DNA from: Saksenaea vasiformis B4078
Lineage: Eukaryota; Mucoromycota; Mucoromycetes; Mucorales; Saksenaeaceae
Assembly: GCA_000697055.1 (NCBI GenBank)
Contig: JNDT01002236.1
Span: 1-64,000, forward strand
Direction: 5' to 3'
Length of the DNA: 64,000 nt
The notes beneath the pieces are model-generated. The model was not told where the DNA came from. It saw only the letters and a list, made by a program, of their open reading frames with translations, and searched no databases. Position numbers and translations under genes: made by a program. Below, in pieces: positions 46,352 through 60,014 of this stretch (its first letter is position 1; each line of letters starts with the position of its first letter).

Positions 46352-47776
46352 CTAAATATAATCCAATGTCTGCGAGTTTCGACGATTACATGAAGTCCTG
46401 CGTCCACGCCGATTGGACCGCGTCCTCGCCAGGTCCTCAATGGGGTACAATGCCGTCGGAGGTAGCATAGCATAATCTGGCCAACTGCCTTCATCATTGG
46501 CCAGCCATGTATCTTCCTCTGCATACATGTATTGTGGAGGGTTATAGTAGTCGTAATATCTGTACACCGGTTGTGGGAAGGGATTGACGTAGGAAGAAGG
46601 CTGACGACTTGGATTGCGTAATGGACGAGTATCTCCTTTTCGCTTGTCATATCGATCTACAGAACAAGATCTTGGACGCGTTCGTAGCGATGACGAAGAT
46701 GAGGAAGAAGAAGTGGAGAATTTAGAGCCATAACTTCTTCTTCTTTGTGAAGATTCATCCGCTGCTACCCTGTCATCATGTCTTGCATGGCCCTCATCAC
46801 ATGCGGAATGACTGGCACGCGATGAGGACCGACTTCCTCGTGGCTGTAGCGGTGGTGGTTGTGATCCTGACATAGATAGCGAGGGGCGTCTAGAGGGACG
46901 TCTGCTGCGAGAACTGTCTGACGGTATGTCTGTTTCTTCATGTTCTTCTAATACAACAAAGAACCCTTTACGTTCCAGAGCCTGTAGCAATTGGTCCTGG
47001 GTGCGTGTGATCTGTTCAATCATTTGTTGTTCGCGCATGCGGTGCTCTTGTTCGCGTTTCATCCACTCCGCACGTTCTACCTCCTGTTGTCGTCGGATTT
47101 GATCAACCTGCTGTCGTAGTGTCTCCAAATCAAGCGATGTTGCTGTTGTCCTTGGTGTACTCTTTGAGCGGGTCGGCGACTTGGCTGTAGGAACAGGAAA
47201 GTGCTTTTGTGATGGCTGGCATGGTGTGAGTGTGCTTGAGGATGCTTGGCTTGGGGCTGGCCGTGTGAATGCCGCCACTTCTGGGGATAGACGACGTGTT
47301 GGGCTCTCTGCGATGGGAGATTCAAGGGCGGATTCATAGATCCTGCTGCTGGAAGAGCCATCGCTTCCTCCCGCTGAACACTGAGCCGCAGTTGTTATCG
47401 TCATTGTAGCGATGGTATCCGTGGCTAGGGACTTAACACTATGTATTGGTGTGCTTTGGTCACTGTTGTCGGGCGATGGCACTTTTTTTCGTTGGATACG
47501 AGATGAAGAGGGAGAAGTTGTTGCCTGGCGGTGGTCTGGCTCCGAGTCTACCTGCGTCTTGTCGTGATCATAACTGCGCAGGACAGCCTGTGTTGGAGGC
47601 AAAGCGTAGCGCGGTTTCGGCATCACCAAGGAAGGCGTTGATGTGGTCGTACGTTTTTTCGTATCCGAGACGCGATCAGAAGACACGGTGGCCGTCGGCC
47701 GGAAGTTAGGTACATCATCCAATAAATAATTGACAACCGTAGTGGATTTTTTCCTTCCTGAAAAGAACTTCTTCAT
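46352..47776 (-). CDS. unrecognised low-complexity protein with a coiled coil
   Basis: Single exon of 474 residues from ATG 47776 (MKKFFSGRKKSTTVVNYLLDD). The frame is open further upstream to 47947, but that part reads as hydrophobic untranslated sequence, so I use the internal ATG. The first 230 residues are Ser/Thr/Pro-rich; at about 230-300 lies a charged helix (LETLRQQVDQIRRQQEVERA, EQQMIEQITRTQDQLLQALE); the rest is Ser/Arg-rich with Tyr/Pro-rich YRYYDYYNPPQYMYAEEDTW near the end. No known domain is visible. A basic, largely disordered cytoplasmic scaffold is all I can suggest. Its stop nearly touches a repeat-A fragment. Confidence 0.75.
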   Translation of the reverse strand: MKKFFSGRKKSTTVVNYLLDDVPNFRPTATVSSDRVSDTKKRTTTSTPSLVMPKPRYALPPTQAVLRSYDHDKTQVDSEPDHRQATTSPSSSRIQRKKVPSPDNSDQSTPIHSVKSLATDTIATMTITTAAQCSAGGSDGSSSSRIYESALESPIAESPTRRLSPEVAAFTRPAPSQASSSTLTPCQPSQKHFPVPTAKSPTRSKSTPRTTATSLDLETLRQQVDQIRRQQEVERAEWMKREQEHRMREQQMIEQITRTQDQLLQALERKGFFVVLEEHEETDIPSDSSRSRRPSRRPSLSMSGSQPPPLQPRGSRSSSRASHSACDEGHARHDDRVAADESSQRRRSYGSKFSTSSSSSSSSLRTRPRSCSVDRYDKRKGDTRPLRNPSRQPSSYVNPFPQPVYRYYDYYNPPQYMYAEEDTWLANDEGSWPDYAMLPPTALYPIEDLARTRSNRRGRRTSCNRRNSQTLDYI

Positions 47777-48118
47777 AACGGTTGTAAAAGAAAAAGAAAA
47801 CAAGGAAAAAAAGGGGACAGTGCAAGCAAACAAAGATTGAGTCCCCAAAAAAGTCAATCCATAACAAACGGTTTGATAAAATAACCAAATTAGCCGAAGA
47901 TTAAGGGCATACAAAGGGTATATAGACTGAACCCCATCCCTCACCATTTTCCCGTAAGAGGAAGGATATGCACTTTGACATACTTACTCTAACCATAAAT
48001 CAAATAGACATTCAAACCATTGCATTATGTTTTTTTTACATGTGTTTTCTCTTTTTTTTTCTTTTTGGAAAAGAAAAAGGAAGTAGTTGTTCTACAGTGA
48101 ATTACATTGATCTAGAAT

Positions 48119-49866
<1,748 letters not shown>

Positions 49867-50231
49867 GGCGAAAGTTCCTTTCTCGTCAAAGAGAGGTAAA
49901 AAGGAAGGGAGGGCGTTTGGGCTTTTCGCCACCCAAAATTTTTTTTTGCCCGCTGGAAGCCCCCATGTACAAGTGACGTAATTAATCAATGATTGGGCGC
50001 AGCCCGCCCGAGCTCGAAAAGGTCACAACACAAATAAGGAAATGCTCCCAACGCATTGTTTAAGAGACCACAGTAAGCAGGGTTAGCTTTTCCATTTCCA
50101 AAGAAAGCCTGAGGCAGTAGCAGGAAATTATACAGCAACAAAAACGACGACAACATTTAGTATTCCCGGGATCTCTCTTTTCCTTTGATACCTCAGTATC
50201 ACATAAACTTCATCTTAAGCTAATGCAATCT

Positions 50232-50670
50232 CATGGTGCTATGGAACCTCGACGTTGCCAGTGCCGGTGCTATCGCTGTTGGCTTATCTGGTGGAATTTC
50301 ATGCAATCTTGTCGCAGCATAAAACATTTTCAGGTATAAAGAAAAGAGATCATCGATACGTCTTGGACCATTCTATGCTCTAGGAATAGGGCCTGCCACC
50401 CATGCTCTAGTACCCATTAGTTTCCCATCAGATTCGCTTTCCGCATTGATGATCCATAAAGCACCAGTTCAGGGACTTGACCATGCTTTATTTCATCTCC
50501 CTCAAAACTTATTTTTTTATTTGTACATACAGCCACTCATACATCTCACGTTCTACTCATAACATCAAATTGCTCTTTCTTCCATCAGTATGGATGCTGA
50601 GTGGTTTACTCAAAGTAATACAAAAATCGTCATCCTGGTGCACTCTGCTGATCGTGAATAGCGCTCCACC
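50232..50670 (+). pseudogene. decayed reading frame, unknown origin
   Basis: One plus frame starts at ATG 50232 (MVLWNLDVASAGAIAVGLSG), meets a TAA, then continues protein-like for about 75 codons (RLGPFYALGIGPATHALVP, MIHKAPVQGLDHALFHLPQ) to a second TAA, and on to NTKIVILVHSADRE with a TAG. Ordinary composition over about 140 codons with three stops suggests an old gene. No family recognised. Confidence 0.3.
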
Positions 50671-51126
50671 GTAAAAACAAGAACTTGGTGTTGGCCTTCT
50701 TTGCATTTTGGTCTATCGCAAAGCTTTCTAACCACACCTAGTCTGTGACCTCTCAGCTAGTTGTTTTCTTTTCCAACCATGCCTTCGCCAAAAAGCGTCA
50801 TGGACATCTCGCCTTCGTTTATCGATTTGGTTCTTCTTCTTTGTCCAATGTGGTAATTGGCGGTCAACGACGGTTGACATCGACGCGAGTATGGATTCGC
50901 TGGCTTCATTTGCGTAATAAACAAGTCCCAAGTTTCCCTGATAACGCGGCCAAAGGTTAGACTCACGCCTGTCTCCCATTTCTGCTACTGCTATCGTTCT
51001 GCTCTGTCCACTACTATCAAGTTGAGCTCGTTTTCCCTTTTTGCTATATCAGTTACACGTTTTTGTTGTCTTGATCCCTTTTCGGATTTTTCGCCATTGT
51101 CAGTTGTACTTCTGCCCGCAGTTTAT

Positions 51127-51219
51127 GAGTAGCCAATCAGGGTCCCGTATAGCTCAGTTCCCGATAGACTATTTTTTTGTAAAGGAAAAGCAGTCGAACA
51201 GGAACCATTTTCCATAGTG
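51127..51219 (+). mobile_element. MITE relative, left end degraded
   Basis: Shares ATCAGGGTCCCGTA, CGATAGACTATT, GTAAAGGAAAAGCAGTC and the right end CAGGAACCATTTTCCATAGTG with the complete MITE at 62617-62757. The left terminal repeat is lost or too diverged to see. Confidence 0.6.
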
Positions 51220-51859
51220 ATACTTTGCGGTTTCCGCCTTTACACGTTGCTGGTCTTGGTAATCACAAAATCAATATGGGACCTTTCTTGGGTCATATAA
51301 ATCAAAAAGGGTTATTTGATAGATAAAGAGTTACTAAAGTATCTGCGATGCTGATCATTATTCGCGGTCCTCGCAGTGAGAATCTCAGGTTCGATGTGTT
51401 TAATGCTGGATAATGTTTTCTTCCTTTGCAAATCCATACTTTTTGCATGCTGATCCTGTTCATGCGTAGTGTTCCGACGTAGAACATTTCCGTATTTGAC
51501 GTTCTTGACAGCTGCAGCCTTATGGCGCCTAAAAAAGACAACGAGGTTCATTTGCGATCGGACGGAAAGCCTCACTGACTTGCCTTTTTTTAGATCTGAA
51601 AGCTTGATGTCTTCACCCACGACACCGTTTAGGCACTTTGTAAAAGTGTATGCGTGCAGGCATACCTCTCTGATGTTTCCCTCCTTCCTGCATCTCTAAT
51701 GCAGTAGACAAGACCGTTCCTTTGTCCTCTCAAACTTATATTTTATCGTTTCTGGATGCTGTTCTGATACATTGTTTACCATATAGGCCAGATATATTAT
51801 TGTTGGCCATGAGTTATGACATATTACCTACAAATGCTCCACACAAGAGGAGCACGAGA

Positions 51860-52030
51860 TACTGCTTATTGATCAAGTTTTTACGCTAATCTGTATAAAT
51901 TTTGCGTTCATGAGGAGCCACTTTTACGCTAAAAAAGAATCGAGTGTGCGTTCGTTAATACAGAAGCTGGAAACAAATTCATACACTACTTACATCAACG
52001 CGGCCCGTCGATGGACGCGTTCATTCGTTC
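51860..52030 (+). repeat. dispersed repeat family A, copy 6 (head half)
   Basis: Has TACTGCTTATTGATC, TTTTTACGCTAATCTG, GCGTTCATGAGGAGCC and TACTTACATCAACGCGGCCC, then ends. It is closest to copy 7 (both have CCACTTTTACGCT and GAATC-AG inserts). It ends about 155 bp before the condensin ATG, inside the probable promoter. Confidence 0.7.
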
Positions 52031-52184
52031 TGATGCATCGACACACCTATTCTTGATCACCGTTCCAACATTGTGCGATTGGGTAAATGTACCTATTGAA
52101 ATTTACACTCCGTCTCAATTTGTCAGTGGGTGACCTTATCCAGAAAAACAACGCGAACACGAATCTATCTCTCGCGACTTGTCC

Positions 52185-55100
52185 ATGTCAATCAACACAT
52201 CTCGAAAAGCAGCAGCGATAGCCTCGCTTTCCACCACATTACCTCAGATCTTTCACGATGCTCAGAAACCGAATGCAAATCAACGAAAACACGCTATAGC
52301 GCTGCGTAAGATCCAGGAACAATGCAGCCTTAACGAACCGATCGTCGACGGGCAGCCACATAATATCGATTATGAAGGCGAACAACAGTTTATTACAGAA
52401 GTCATTCGCAACATTAATAGAATTCTGCAAATTCGGAAGCGTGAGCCGCATGCTGATCGGATTATACGTTTTATTGCTAGTTTTATGCAATACACACAGC
52501 AACTAGGTACTCATGAACTTAATGCAACCTGAGCTTACTAATGGCTGGTTTGAAGATGCCAAAGAGGAAGACGAGCAGGAACAGGAAGAAACAGCTGAGG
52601 ATGATCTTGAAGAGACACTATCTTCACGTTTTGTGGAATACCTCATGCGACACTTATTAAAAGGTCTGGTGGCCAAAAGCAAATCAGTCCGGTTTCGATG
52701 CTGTCAGATCATGGCGCTGAGTATAAACTCACTAGGCGAAATTGAGTAAGGAGGCAAACACTACCGCACGTCGTTCAGTTCCTGACACTTTCCTAGTGAA
52801 GATCTGTATCAAGATCTGAAACAAGCGCTTTTTGAACGAATAAGGGACAAAGAAGCACCAGTCCGTATACAAGCTGCCACAGCATTGACACGATTACATG
52901 GAGCAGACAGTGAAGTGGATGAGAACGATGGTAAAACAATCACACAGAAGTTGCTTTGGCTTTTGCAACACGACGTTAGCGCGTAGGTGATCACTATGTA
53001 TGGATACACGGAATAACGAGATATTACAGCGAAGTACGACGAGTGGTTCTTTTCAATCTAGAAGCGACATCAGAAACAAGTCCTTATATTATCGAGCGTG
53101 CACGAGATGTGGATCCAATTAATCGCAGAGTGGTATTTTTGAAACCCATGGCTGAAATCAGTGATTTTGCTATGCTTTCCGTCGCTGATCGTCACAAGTT
53201 GCTCAAATGGGGATTGAATGACAGGTATCGGTCGCCGTATTTGGTTGGAGTATCGTTTGACTTTTTTGCAGAGATGCACTAGTTCGACGAGCGGCAAGCA
53301 AAATGATAGCTACACAGTGGATAAGACATGCCGATCATAACTTGCTGGAGGTACCTCGTATCTATAGGGATGTGGTAGCTGACAGCAGAGACTAGTTCTT
53401 GGAAAGGATGGATGTTCTTGAAGGTGATGCAGCCGAGGATATCCTTACTGCATTCCTTGTTACAAGAATCGATATCATTAACACAGTCAAGTTTGATGGT
53501 ATGCTTATGACCACTTGGCTTGCTTATCTCAATCACGTATATAGAGCAATTCTGGGAAAATTTATCCCCAGAAAGTGCTTTCCTTGCGAAAGTTTTTATA
53601 AAATTCCTCAAGAAAAAGAAGGTATGGTAACATCAAGGAAACACGAATTACTTAAGGACATGTATTAGTACGACGACAAGTTGGATGCGATTCTTCCTGA
53701 AGTAACTCGGCACGCGTTTTCTATACAAAACTACAACACCCTATGGCAACAAGCGCCAAAAGATACGGAAGGAGACTACGAATTTATTGTCATGCAACTT
53801 TTGGATATAGCCAAATGCCTTGATTATGCTGATGAAGTTGGACGACGGAAAATGTTTGTTTTACTACGTAAGTACAGCAACAACGAATGAATGATTACAG
53901 AAGTTTCTCATTGTACGTCTAGGAGGAATACTTATGGTGCCTGACGTTCCTGACGACCATCTAAGTTGCATTGTTGAGCTGCTCAAGACAATATCTTTAG
54001 ATGAAAGGGACTTTACGAGGTAAATCTATCACTGCGCTGCTTTCCTGAAAAATGTATTACTAATAACCTTTCGTTTGTTTGGTTGTTTCTTCAAAGAACC
54101 ATGGTTGAAATTATATCTGATATACAGGATCTTGCCAACACAGATGATGGTGAGCAGTCAAAAGTAAGTGATTGCTGGACCGATTTCCATGCACTTATAC
54201 GTATACAGGACGGTGAGAAACCAGCTAAAAGGCTGAGGTTGAATGACAAACTTTATGGGGAAAACGAAGACATCCAAGAGGAAGCGGAAACGCGACTCTT
54301 TCGCAAAAGTTTATTGCAGCTGAAGTGCTTAACTCTTTGCAGATATATGCTTGAAAACAGTGAAGAGGTAAGATAAAAGAAAGATATGACGTCTACTGGT
54401 CGCTTACAGTACATCTAGTCACTGCAAGACAACTCTACAGTCTATGGTTTGTTGAACGAACTAATTGTTCCATCTGTACAAAGCAAAGAAATCGTTCTCC
54501 GTGAGGAGGGTCTACATTGTCTTGGTCTCTGCTGTTGCTTAGATAAAGTAAGAGGCCTGGGAATGATGTAGATGGTCTGCTAAATAGAAACTAGGCACTT
54601 GGACTTCACAATATCTCACTTTTCGTACACTGCTTGAAAAATGGCCATGAGGAACTGCAACAAAAAGCTCTGATGGTAAGACGAAGAGTAGTGCCGACCG
54701 GGACCTGACAATCTGTGTATTATCAGATCCTATTTGACGTTATGACAGCATACGGTGTGCAAAATGTAGTTTCGAAGCTGGAAAATGTAAGTTGTGTAAG
54801 ATGATCATGAAAAGATACTTATAGTTTTGCTTAAGTTTGAGGAATTACGCCAATTATTCGAGTTTGCTCTCAATCACGATAGTAATGAGATACAGGCAAC
54901 TGCGACGGAAGGTTTAGCAAAACTCCTACTCTTACAGGCACTACAAGATGATGAAGTAAGCGTGTTGTGCGACCGTCAACGTTCTTTCTTATACACACTT
55001 TAAACTGTAGACGCTTCGAATATTGATATTGTTATACTTCTACCCGACTCCTGAAAGTAACGCCAAGGTTCAGCAATGTCTCAGCTACTTCTTTCCCGCA

Positions 55101-55961
55101 TATTGTTATGCCCTACCCGAAAATCAAGAACGGATGGTCAAGGTATAATTGTCATGAATGCAGTGGAACTGTTATTCATTCGATTCTATCCACTCTCCCA
55201 GGTTTGCATTTCTGCCTTGCAAGACCTTTGCGAAACCTTTGCCGAGCTTGAGGAAGATGAAGAAATGGTATCACCGTCACTTATAGCCGACATGTTGGCA
55301 GATTGGACAGATCCTCGAAAAGTGTTTCAGTACGTAGGAAATGTTTGGATATCGTTAGTTTTAATTTGTGTAGGAGGGAAAACGGTGGTCTTGATGATAG
55401 ATCCGCCGACAAAGGAATTCAGGCAGAATTGGCGATTGATGTCTTGAAAGCAATATTCAGAGAAACAGGATGTAAGTCACCTTTATGAGTACGACCACAT
55501 GATAACGATAATTGCTTCAGTGACCCGTAAGACAATGGTTCACATGTTATCGAAGCTGTACATTGAAGAAGCAGACGAGGAGCGCCTGAGGAAAATCATT
55601 GTATTAGTGGAGCATATAGAAAAGGTAGCAGGTGTAATGCAGAATTGATGCTGAACTTGCATATTAGGAAAAACCAATCAAGGAGGCCATTGTTCGAAAT
55701 GCATTTAATCGCTTTGTCAAGGCTGTGCGCAAATACTATCGACCGAGTGACGATGGATTAGCCATTCCCTCACCAGATGATGCTGTCCAGGTATCGCCGG
55801 CGCCGGAGGAGACCCCAACGACCTCCCGGAAGACGTCGACGGCACCAGAGGAAACGCCAGTAACCCCGGATGAAACACCAACGGCACCGGAGGAAGCACC
55901 GGGGGAAACGCCAACAGCACCGGAGGAAACGCCAGCAGTACCGGAGGAAGTAGAAGCTTGA
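52185..55961 (+). CDS. YCG1: condensin HEAT-repeat subunit CAP-G / Ycg1
   Basis: Twenty exons (first 52185-52506, last 55668-55961) join in frame to 939 residues, the length of the family. The N-terminus has the conserved LPQIFHDAQKPNANQRKHA; then come tandem HEAT-like helices (HLLKGLVAKSKSVRFRCCQI, DKEAPVRIQAATALTRLHG, RDVDPINRRVVFLKP, KALGLHNISLFVHCLKNGH, ESAFLAKVFIKFL). The mid-protein GEKPAKRLRLND is basic. As the non-SMC kleisin-binding subunit it helps condensin bind DNA and compact mitotic chromosomes. The last 60 residues are an odd Pro/Glu/Thr repeat. ATG 52185 is the first ATG; the frame is open just upstream. The 45-nt intron 54164-54208 is stop-free and in frame. Confidence 0.95.
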
Positions 55962-56737
55962 ACATACCATAGGATATAAAGTTTCTCATGAATTTGTTAT
56001 CACATGGGTCCGTTATAAGTCGATTTCTCTGGGATCGTAGAATCAGACTTTCTGATCCGACACTCGTATCTGCCTGGGTTGAACGCCATGAGTTGTAGTG
56101 CTTGATGATTCATTCGAATAGAGTATTGATACACGGCAGAACCGAGGCTGACTCCTACCACCGAATTCTATCCTTAAGTCGTTAGAAGCTGCAGCTGTAC
56201 CTATGGTAATACAGAATGGAAAGGTCTGCCCACACTAAAGTCGCGTATCTGCATATCGCAAATGGAGCAAAGCGTGTAACACACATATAAACTCAGTTGA
56301 GACATATATGGATCATTCTGCAGAAACACGATTTTTGCACGAAACGGTTGTACTACACCTGAGGATGAGGCGCCTTTGTTCACAGGGAAGATTGAAAAAT
56401 CAAAGTAGACCTCCTTTCATTTAACGTTTTAAATAACAACGATTGTCTGCCCTGATTCTATTGACGGAAGTAGCTGTAGAAGACGCCTGGATTAGGAGCC
56501 AAGAGATCTTACTTGTAATGTGATGGTTGTATGGAGCGGTCGGTATGCATCACCAAACAGTACCTTAGGTTGAGGGGACCACTAAGTATCTCGTACAATA
56601 AAGGTCTAGAAAAAATCCAGCGCGAACAATGATAATATGTCAGAGAGGACGAAATATATTCATGCACGAATTTTAAAAGACACAAAGAGAACGCTTACGT
56701 GACGATTTGCGATATTCATCAATTGCTCTCTTCACTA

Positions 56738-57221
56738 TGGGCCCAACTGCCTTCTTTCTATTTCTTTTCTTGACTATTGATCCTTCATCGCACTTGACGG
56801 TAACAACCGATACGGGGTGAAGAGAGTGCGGGTCTAACAGCAGCCCTTATTGTATAGTAGATTCCAGGGTCTATTAGGTTAAGTTCGTGAGCCAGATGAC
56901 CAATCCATCGACTTTATTCTCACTCATATAAATCTTGGAATGCCTATACTGAGATTTGCACCAAATGCCTCCATTGACGAACTCTGGTATGGTTTTCACT
57001 TTTGTAGAATTGACCCCGAATTAACTGATGCGTCGGTAGTGTGGTACGGGAGTGGCGGGGAGTGGCATAGAGTCACAAAGTTTAGTATGGTCAGCGGTAG
57101 CACCATAGGCGACAATGGTACCCAATGCATTGACTCCATCACGTATCAAAGCGACGATGGATTACACATGCACTGCTTTTTTAAAAAAAAATTGCGCGGA
57201 TATATCACACCCTGTCTCTAG
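56738..57221 (+). other. possible small gene or relic (hydrophobic start; Cys-containing frame)
   Basis: An ATG at 56738 encodes a signal-peptide-like MGPTAFFLFLFLTIDPSS, closed after 27 codons. A separate frame, open from 56884 to TAG 57219, reads DQSIDFILTHINLG, NASIDELWYGFHFC and GTQCIDSITYQSDDGLHMHC. The two cannot be joined in frame with the visible splice sites. It may be a secreted small protein or a relic; no family recognised. Confidence 0.25.
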
Positions 57222-58102
57222 CTTACAGTGTCACGCAGGTGACTCTTGCACGATAAATATTGGGTCAGAGATCTATCGTATCCAAAACTTACTCTCTTTT
57301 TTGTGGATTGCCTATAAGATCGTGGGACGTCTTACAAGTGCTGTTTACACGCTCTTGCGACTGCATGCATTTTAGTATAGGTAAGAACATCCTCCGAAAA
57401 TAGACGCAGTGGCACATGTTCGTTTGTGCATGATGTTCGACTATCGAAAGGTACAAAATCAGAACTTTGAGAGACCCGGCTACGTTGCGTAAAAGGAAGG
57501 GAGCTAGTGTCACCAAGTTTTTTTCGTCGACCAGGTGCAGTGAGTGGTGTTTGTGCTACCACTTTGAGATTGTTGCGTAGGACATGTATTCAGACACGAC
57601 AGCGCATCAGTATGATAGTTAAAGTTTGACTATGATGCGATTTTTCTTGATCAGAACTTAATCCTTTCTCCAGGAAATAGTCGGTCCACAGTTTGGGACC
57701 CGACAGCAGCCCCAGGTTTTACTCTGTTTTGTCCAACGTATCCATCCGGGAACGCTGTGCTTCAGGATCATTATAACAACAGGAACATCGTCTAAAATTC
57801 GCTTATACCTACTTGGGAAGAAGACATAGGCGTCGTACTGTCACCATTGGTTCGATCAGTTTTTCGTACCCTGTCACACCTTGCAGAATTCATTCAAATG
57901 TAGACATTTATGTCAGCTAACCGTGCCGAACATCTTGTAGCACAACAGGTATGCATTGCTGTTCTTATTCGAGTGATTTGAGTCTTGGTATCTCGTACTA
58001 ATTTTGGATCATTCATGCGTATACATTTTGTTGTTCTCAGTGCGCAATGTCGTAAGATATCTTAGTGTTAAATGTGAACAAGTGCTCCTTCCGTGATCGG
58101 CC

Positions 58103-58550
58103 TACCGCTTGTTGAACAAACTTTTACACTAATCTATATAGATTTTGTGCCCATGAGAAACCACTTTTACGCTGGAAAAAGAATCAAGCATGCCTTCGTT
58201 AATACATAAGTTGGCGACAAATTCGTACGCTACTTATATCCAAGCGACCTCTCGATAGATCCGAAATTTGTATAGACAGCATAAAAATATGTTCATTGGT
58301 AGTACATGGTACAATACTTGGATGCAATTTTGCTTACCCCGAAGGTATTCTCTCACACTTTTGCGGGTGCCACACCCCGCACCATATCGGTGGTGGTGGG
58401 AAATATGGCTCATACCCCTATGCAAGACTCCGGTTATCCAGGCGCGAACTATTCCTTGGATTAACACAAAACGGTCTGCTTTCCAGCGCAAAATTATTCC
58501 ACATGATCGTATGAGGATATGTAACTGACGCAAACGTTTGTTCAAACACA
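58103..58550 (+). repeat. dispersed repeat family A, copy 7
   Basis: Head TACCGCTTGTTGAAC, TTTTACACTAATCTATATAG, GTGCCCATGAGAAACC; core TTACCCCGAAGG with ACCCCGCACCATATCGG; ATGCAAGACTCCGGTTATCC, GGCGCGAACTATTCCTTGGA; tail GACGCAAACGTTTGTTCAAA. It lacks the AATACGGATC segment of copies 2 and 4. Confidence 0.75.
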
Positions 58551-59949
58551 GTACTTTCATAGAAATGCAAGGTTATACCAAACTTTATTTTAGGGACTCA
58601 GCTACAGCTCCTTGTCCTTAATAAACTACAGTAGATGCTTTCATTTTTAAACAATAAGAAGTAGCCTGTTTCCTGCTAAAAGGAGTAGAACAAGAATTAT
58701 CTCCCGGAGGCAGTTCTTGCTCATCTCATTACACGACATCACACTATCAGTGTCCGTCATCTACGTTGCACTATCTGACTGACAGTAGACCCTGTGCAAT
58801 GGTACAGAGATACTCCAGCATGGGTATTTTACTGTGTTTTTTTGCTCATACATCATGTGAGGATGCTATAAGACAGCTTTCTGGAAGGTCATTATGAAAT
58901 TCGCCAAGTAGCTGGGCAAAGTTTCATTTCTTCGTTTCGATACCAAAAGCAGATGAGGGACCGGAATCGGAACCGGACGCAAAACCGTGATCTAGGGCAC
59001 AGCAAGCCGTGAGCCTTAACCAAAGCGGTAGGATCTCGAAAACCGGATTCAGAGCCAGAATCAGAGTCTGGCCAGCGGTTCATTTTTCAGAAGGGTTATC
59101 GTCATCGCGAATGCTTAGTTTCAATTAGATTTTTTACTCTTTCGTGGTACACTGTTAAAGTTAGCTGGATACATAGGACGCTACCCATCTAAAAAGATCG
59201 TTTAAAGTATGCAGAGGAACTATTTTTGATTATTATATGCATCTATTTGATCAACTAGTTTATGCACATGGTGGTACCTTCTCCTATCAGCCTATCACAC
59301 TCCTCGATCAGGTGTAAACGCAAGATAATTGTGATACGACCATAGTAGTGCAAAACACTGAGGAGCCCGAATTGCTCCACAACGAAATACTCTAATGCAA
59401 AGAGAAGTAAAGTGCCTCAGAGATTTAGTGTGGCACCAGTGACAGGAGTTAAAATAAGGGTTACATTCAGCCACGAACGGGAAAGAGGCGGAGTGTCCAA
59501 CTCTGCTTATTGATAAGCACGCGCCATCGCGTCATGTTCCACAACGAGGTATAACTAACTGTCAAGTACTTTTTAATGAAAAAATAGTTGGTATATAGGA
59601 GAATAGCGACAGAGAGGGTATGCCAGTTACCCTAGATTGCACAAGGGAGAAGGATAAGGTTTGACACAGTGTGGACGATCGGCCCGATTTGTCCGTCAAG
59701 TGATACATCATTAGGGTTTCGTTACACGAATGTCTCCCAGACGCTTTTCACCCTCTGTTCGGATTGCTATAAACTTGGTAAACCAGTCCGGTTGGTTTGT
59801 TTTATTTGCTTGATCAGTTTGCTATAAATATGCAAGCAGCGGGACATGGACTTTGTGATCAACGTGCTGCTGATATGTCCGAGCGGAACATGGGTGGTTT
59901 CCTAAATGCGGCAATGAGTAACGTTCCATCGGTCAATAGTTTTTCTGTG

Positions 59950-59957
59950 TATATAAG
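59950..59957 (+). promoter_or_regulatory. TATA box of methyltransferase gene
   Basis: TATATAAG, 58 bp before the ATG at 60015. A second TATAAATA lies near 59825. Confidence 0.45.
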
Positions 59958-60014
59958 ATGAGCGCTGCAAAAGTGAACACAAAGCAGAAATGAGCGCTTG
60001 ATTTCAACACAGTT

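Larger units (their letters stand above)
49867..52184. other. 2.3-kb intergenic region with decayed readings and repeats
   Basis: Holds the ATP2 promoter, a decayed plus-strand reading (about 50232-50670), a MITE relative (51127-51219), overlapping weak minus frames at 51302-51620 and repeat-A copy 6 (51860-52030). No confident gene. Confidence 0.45.
55962..60014. other. 4-kb region without a confident gene
   Basis: Contains a weak plus reading (56884-57221), repeat-A copy 7 (58103-58550) and many short closed frames. 58551-59900 shows nothing I can support. The methyltransferase promoter is at the end. Confidence 0.45.

Noticed and set aside
47777..47947. Upstream extension of the 474-residue gene to 47947
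   Set aside because: The added 57 residues are hydrophobic leader-type translation unlike the rest, while the internal ATG 47774-47776 starts a basic, well-formed N-terminus.
51302..51620. Two overlapping minus-strand ORFs of 79 and 102 codons
   Set aside because: Both frames are open over the same DNA, the longer starts at GTG, and neither has a recognised domain or consistent splice model, although a GCAAGT...TTTTTTAG stretch is present.
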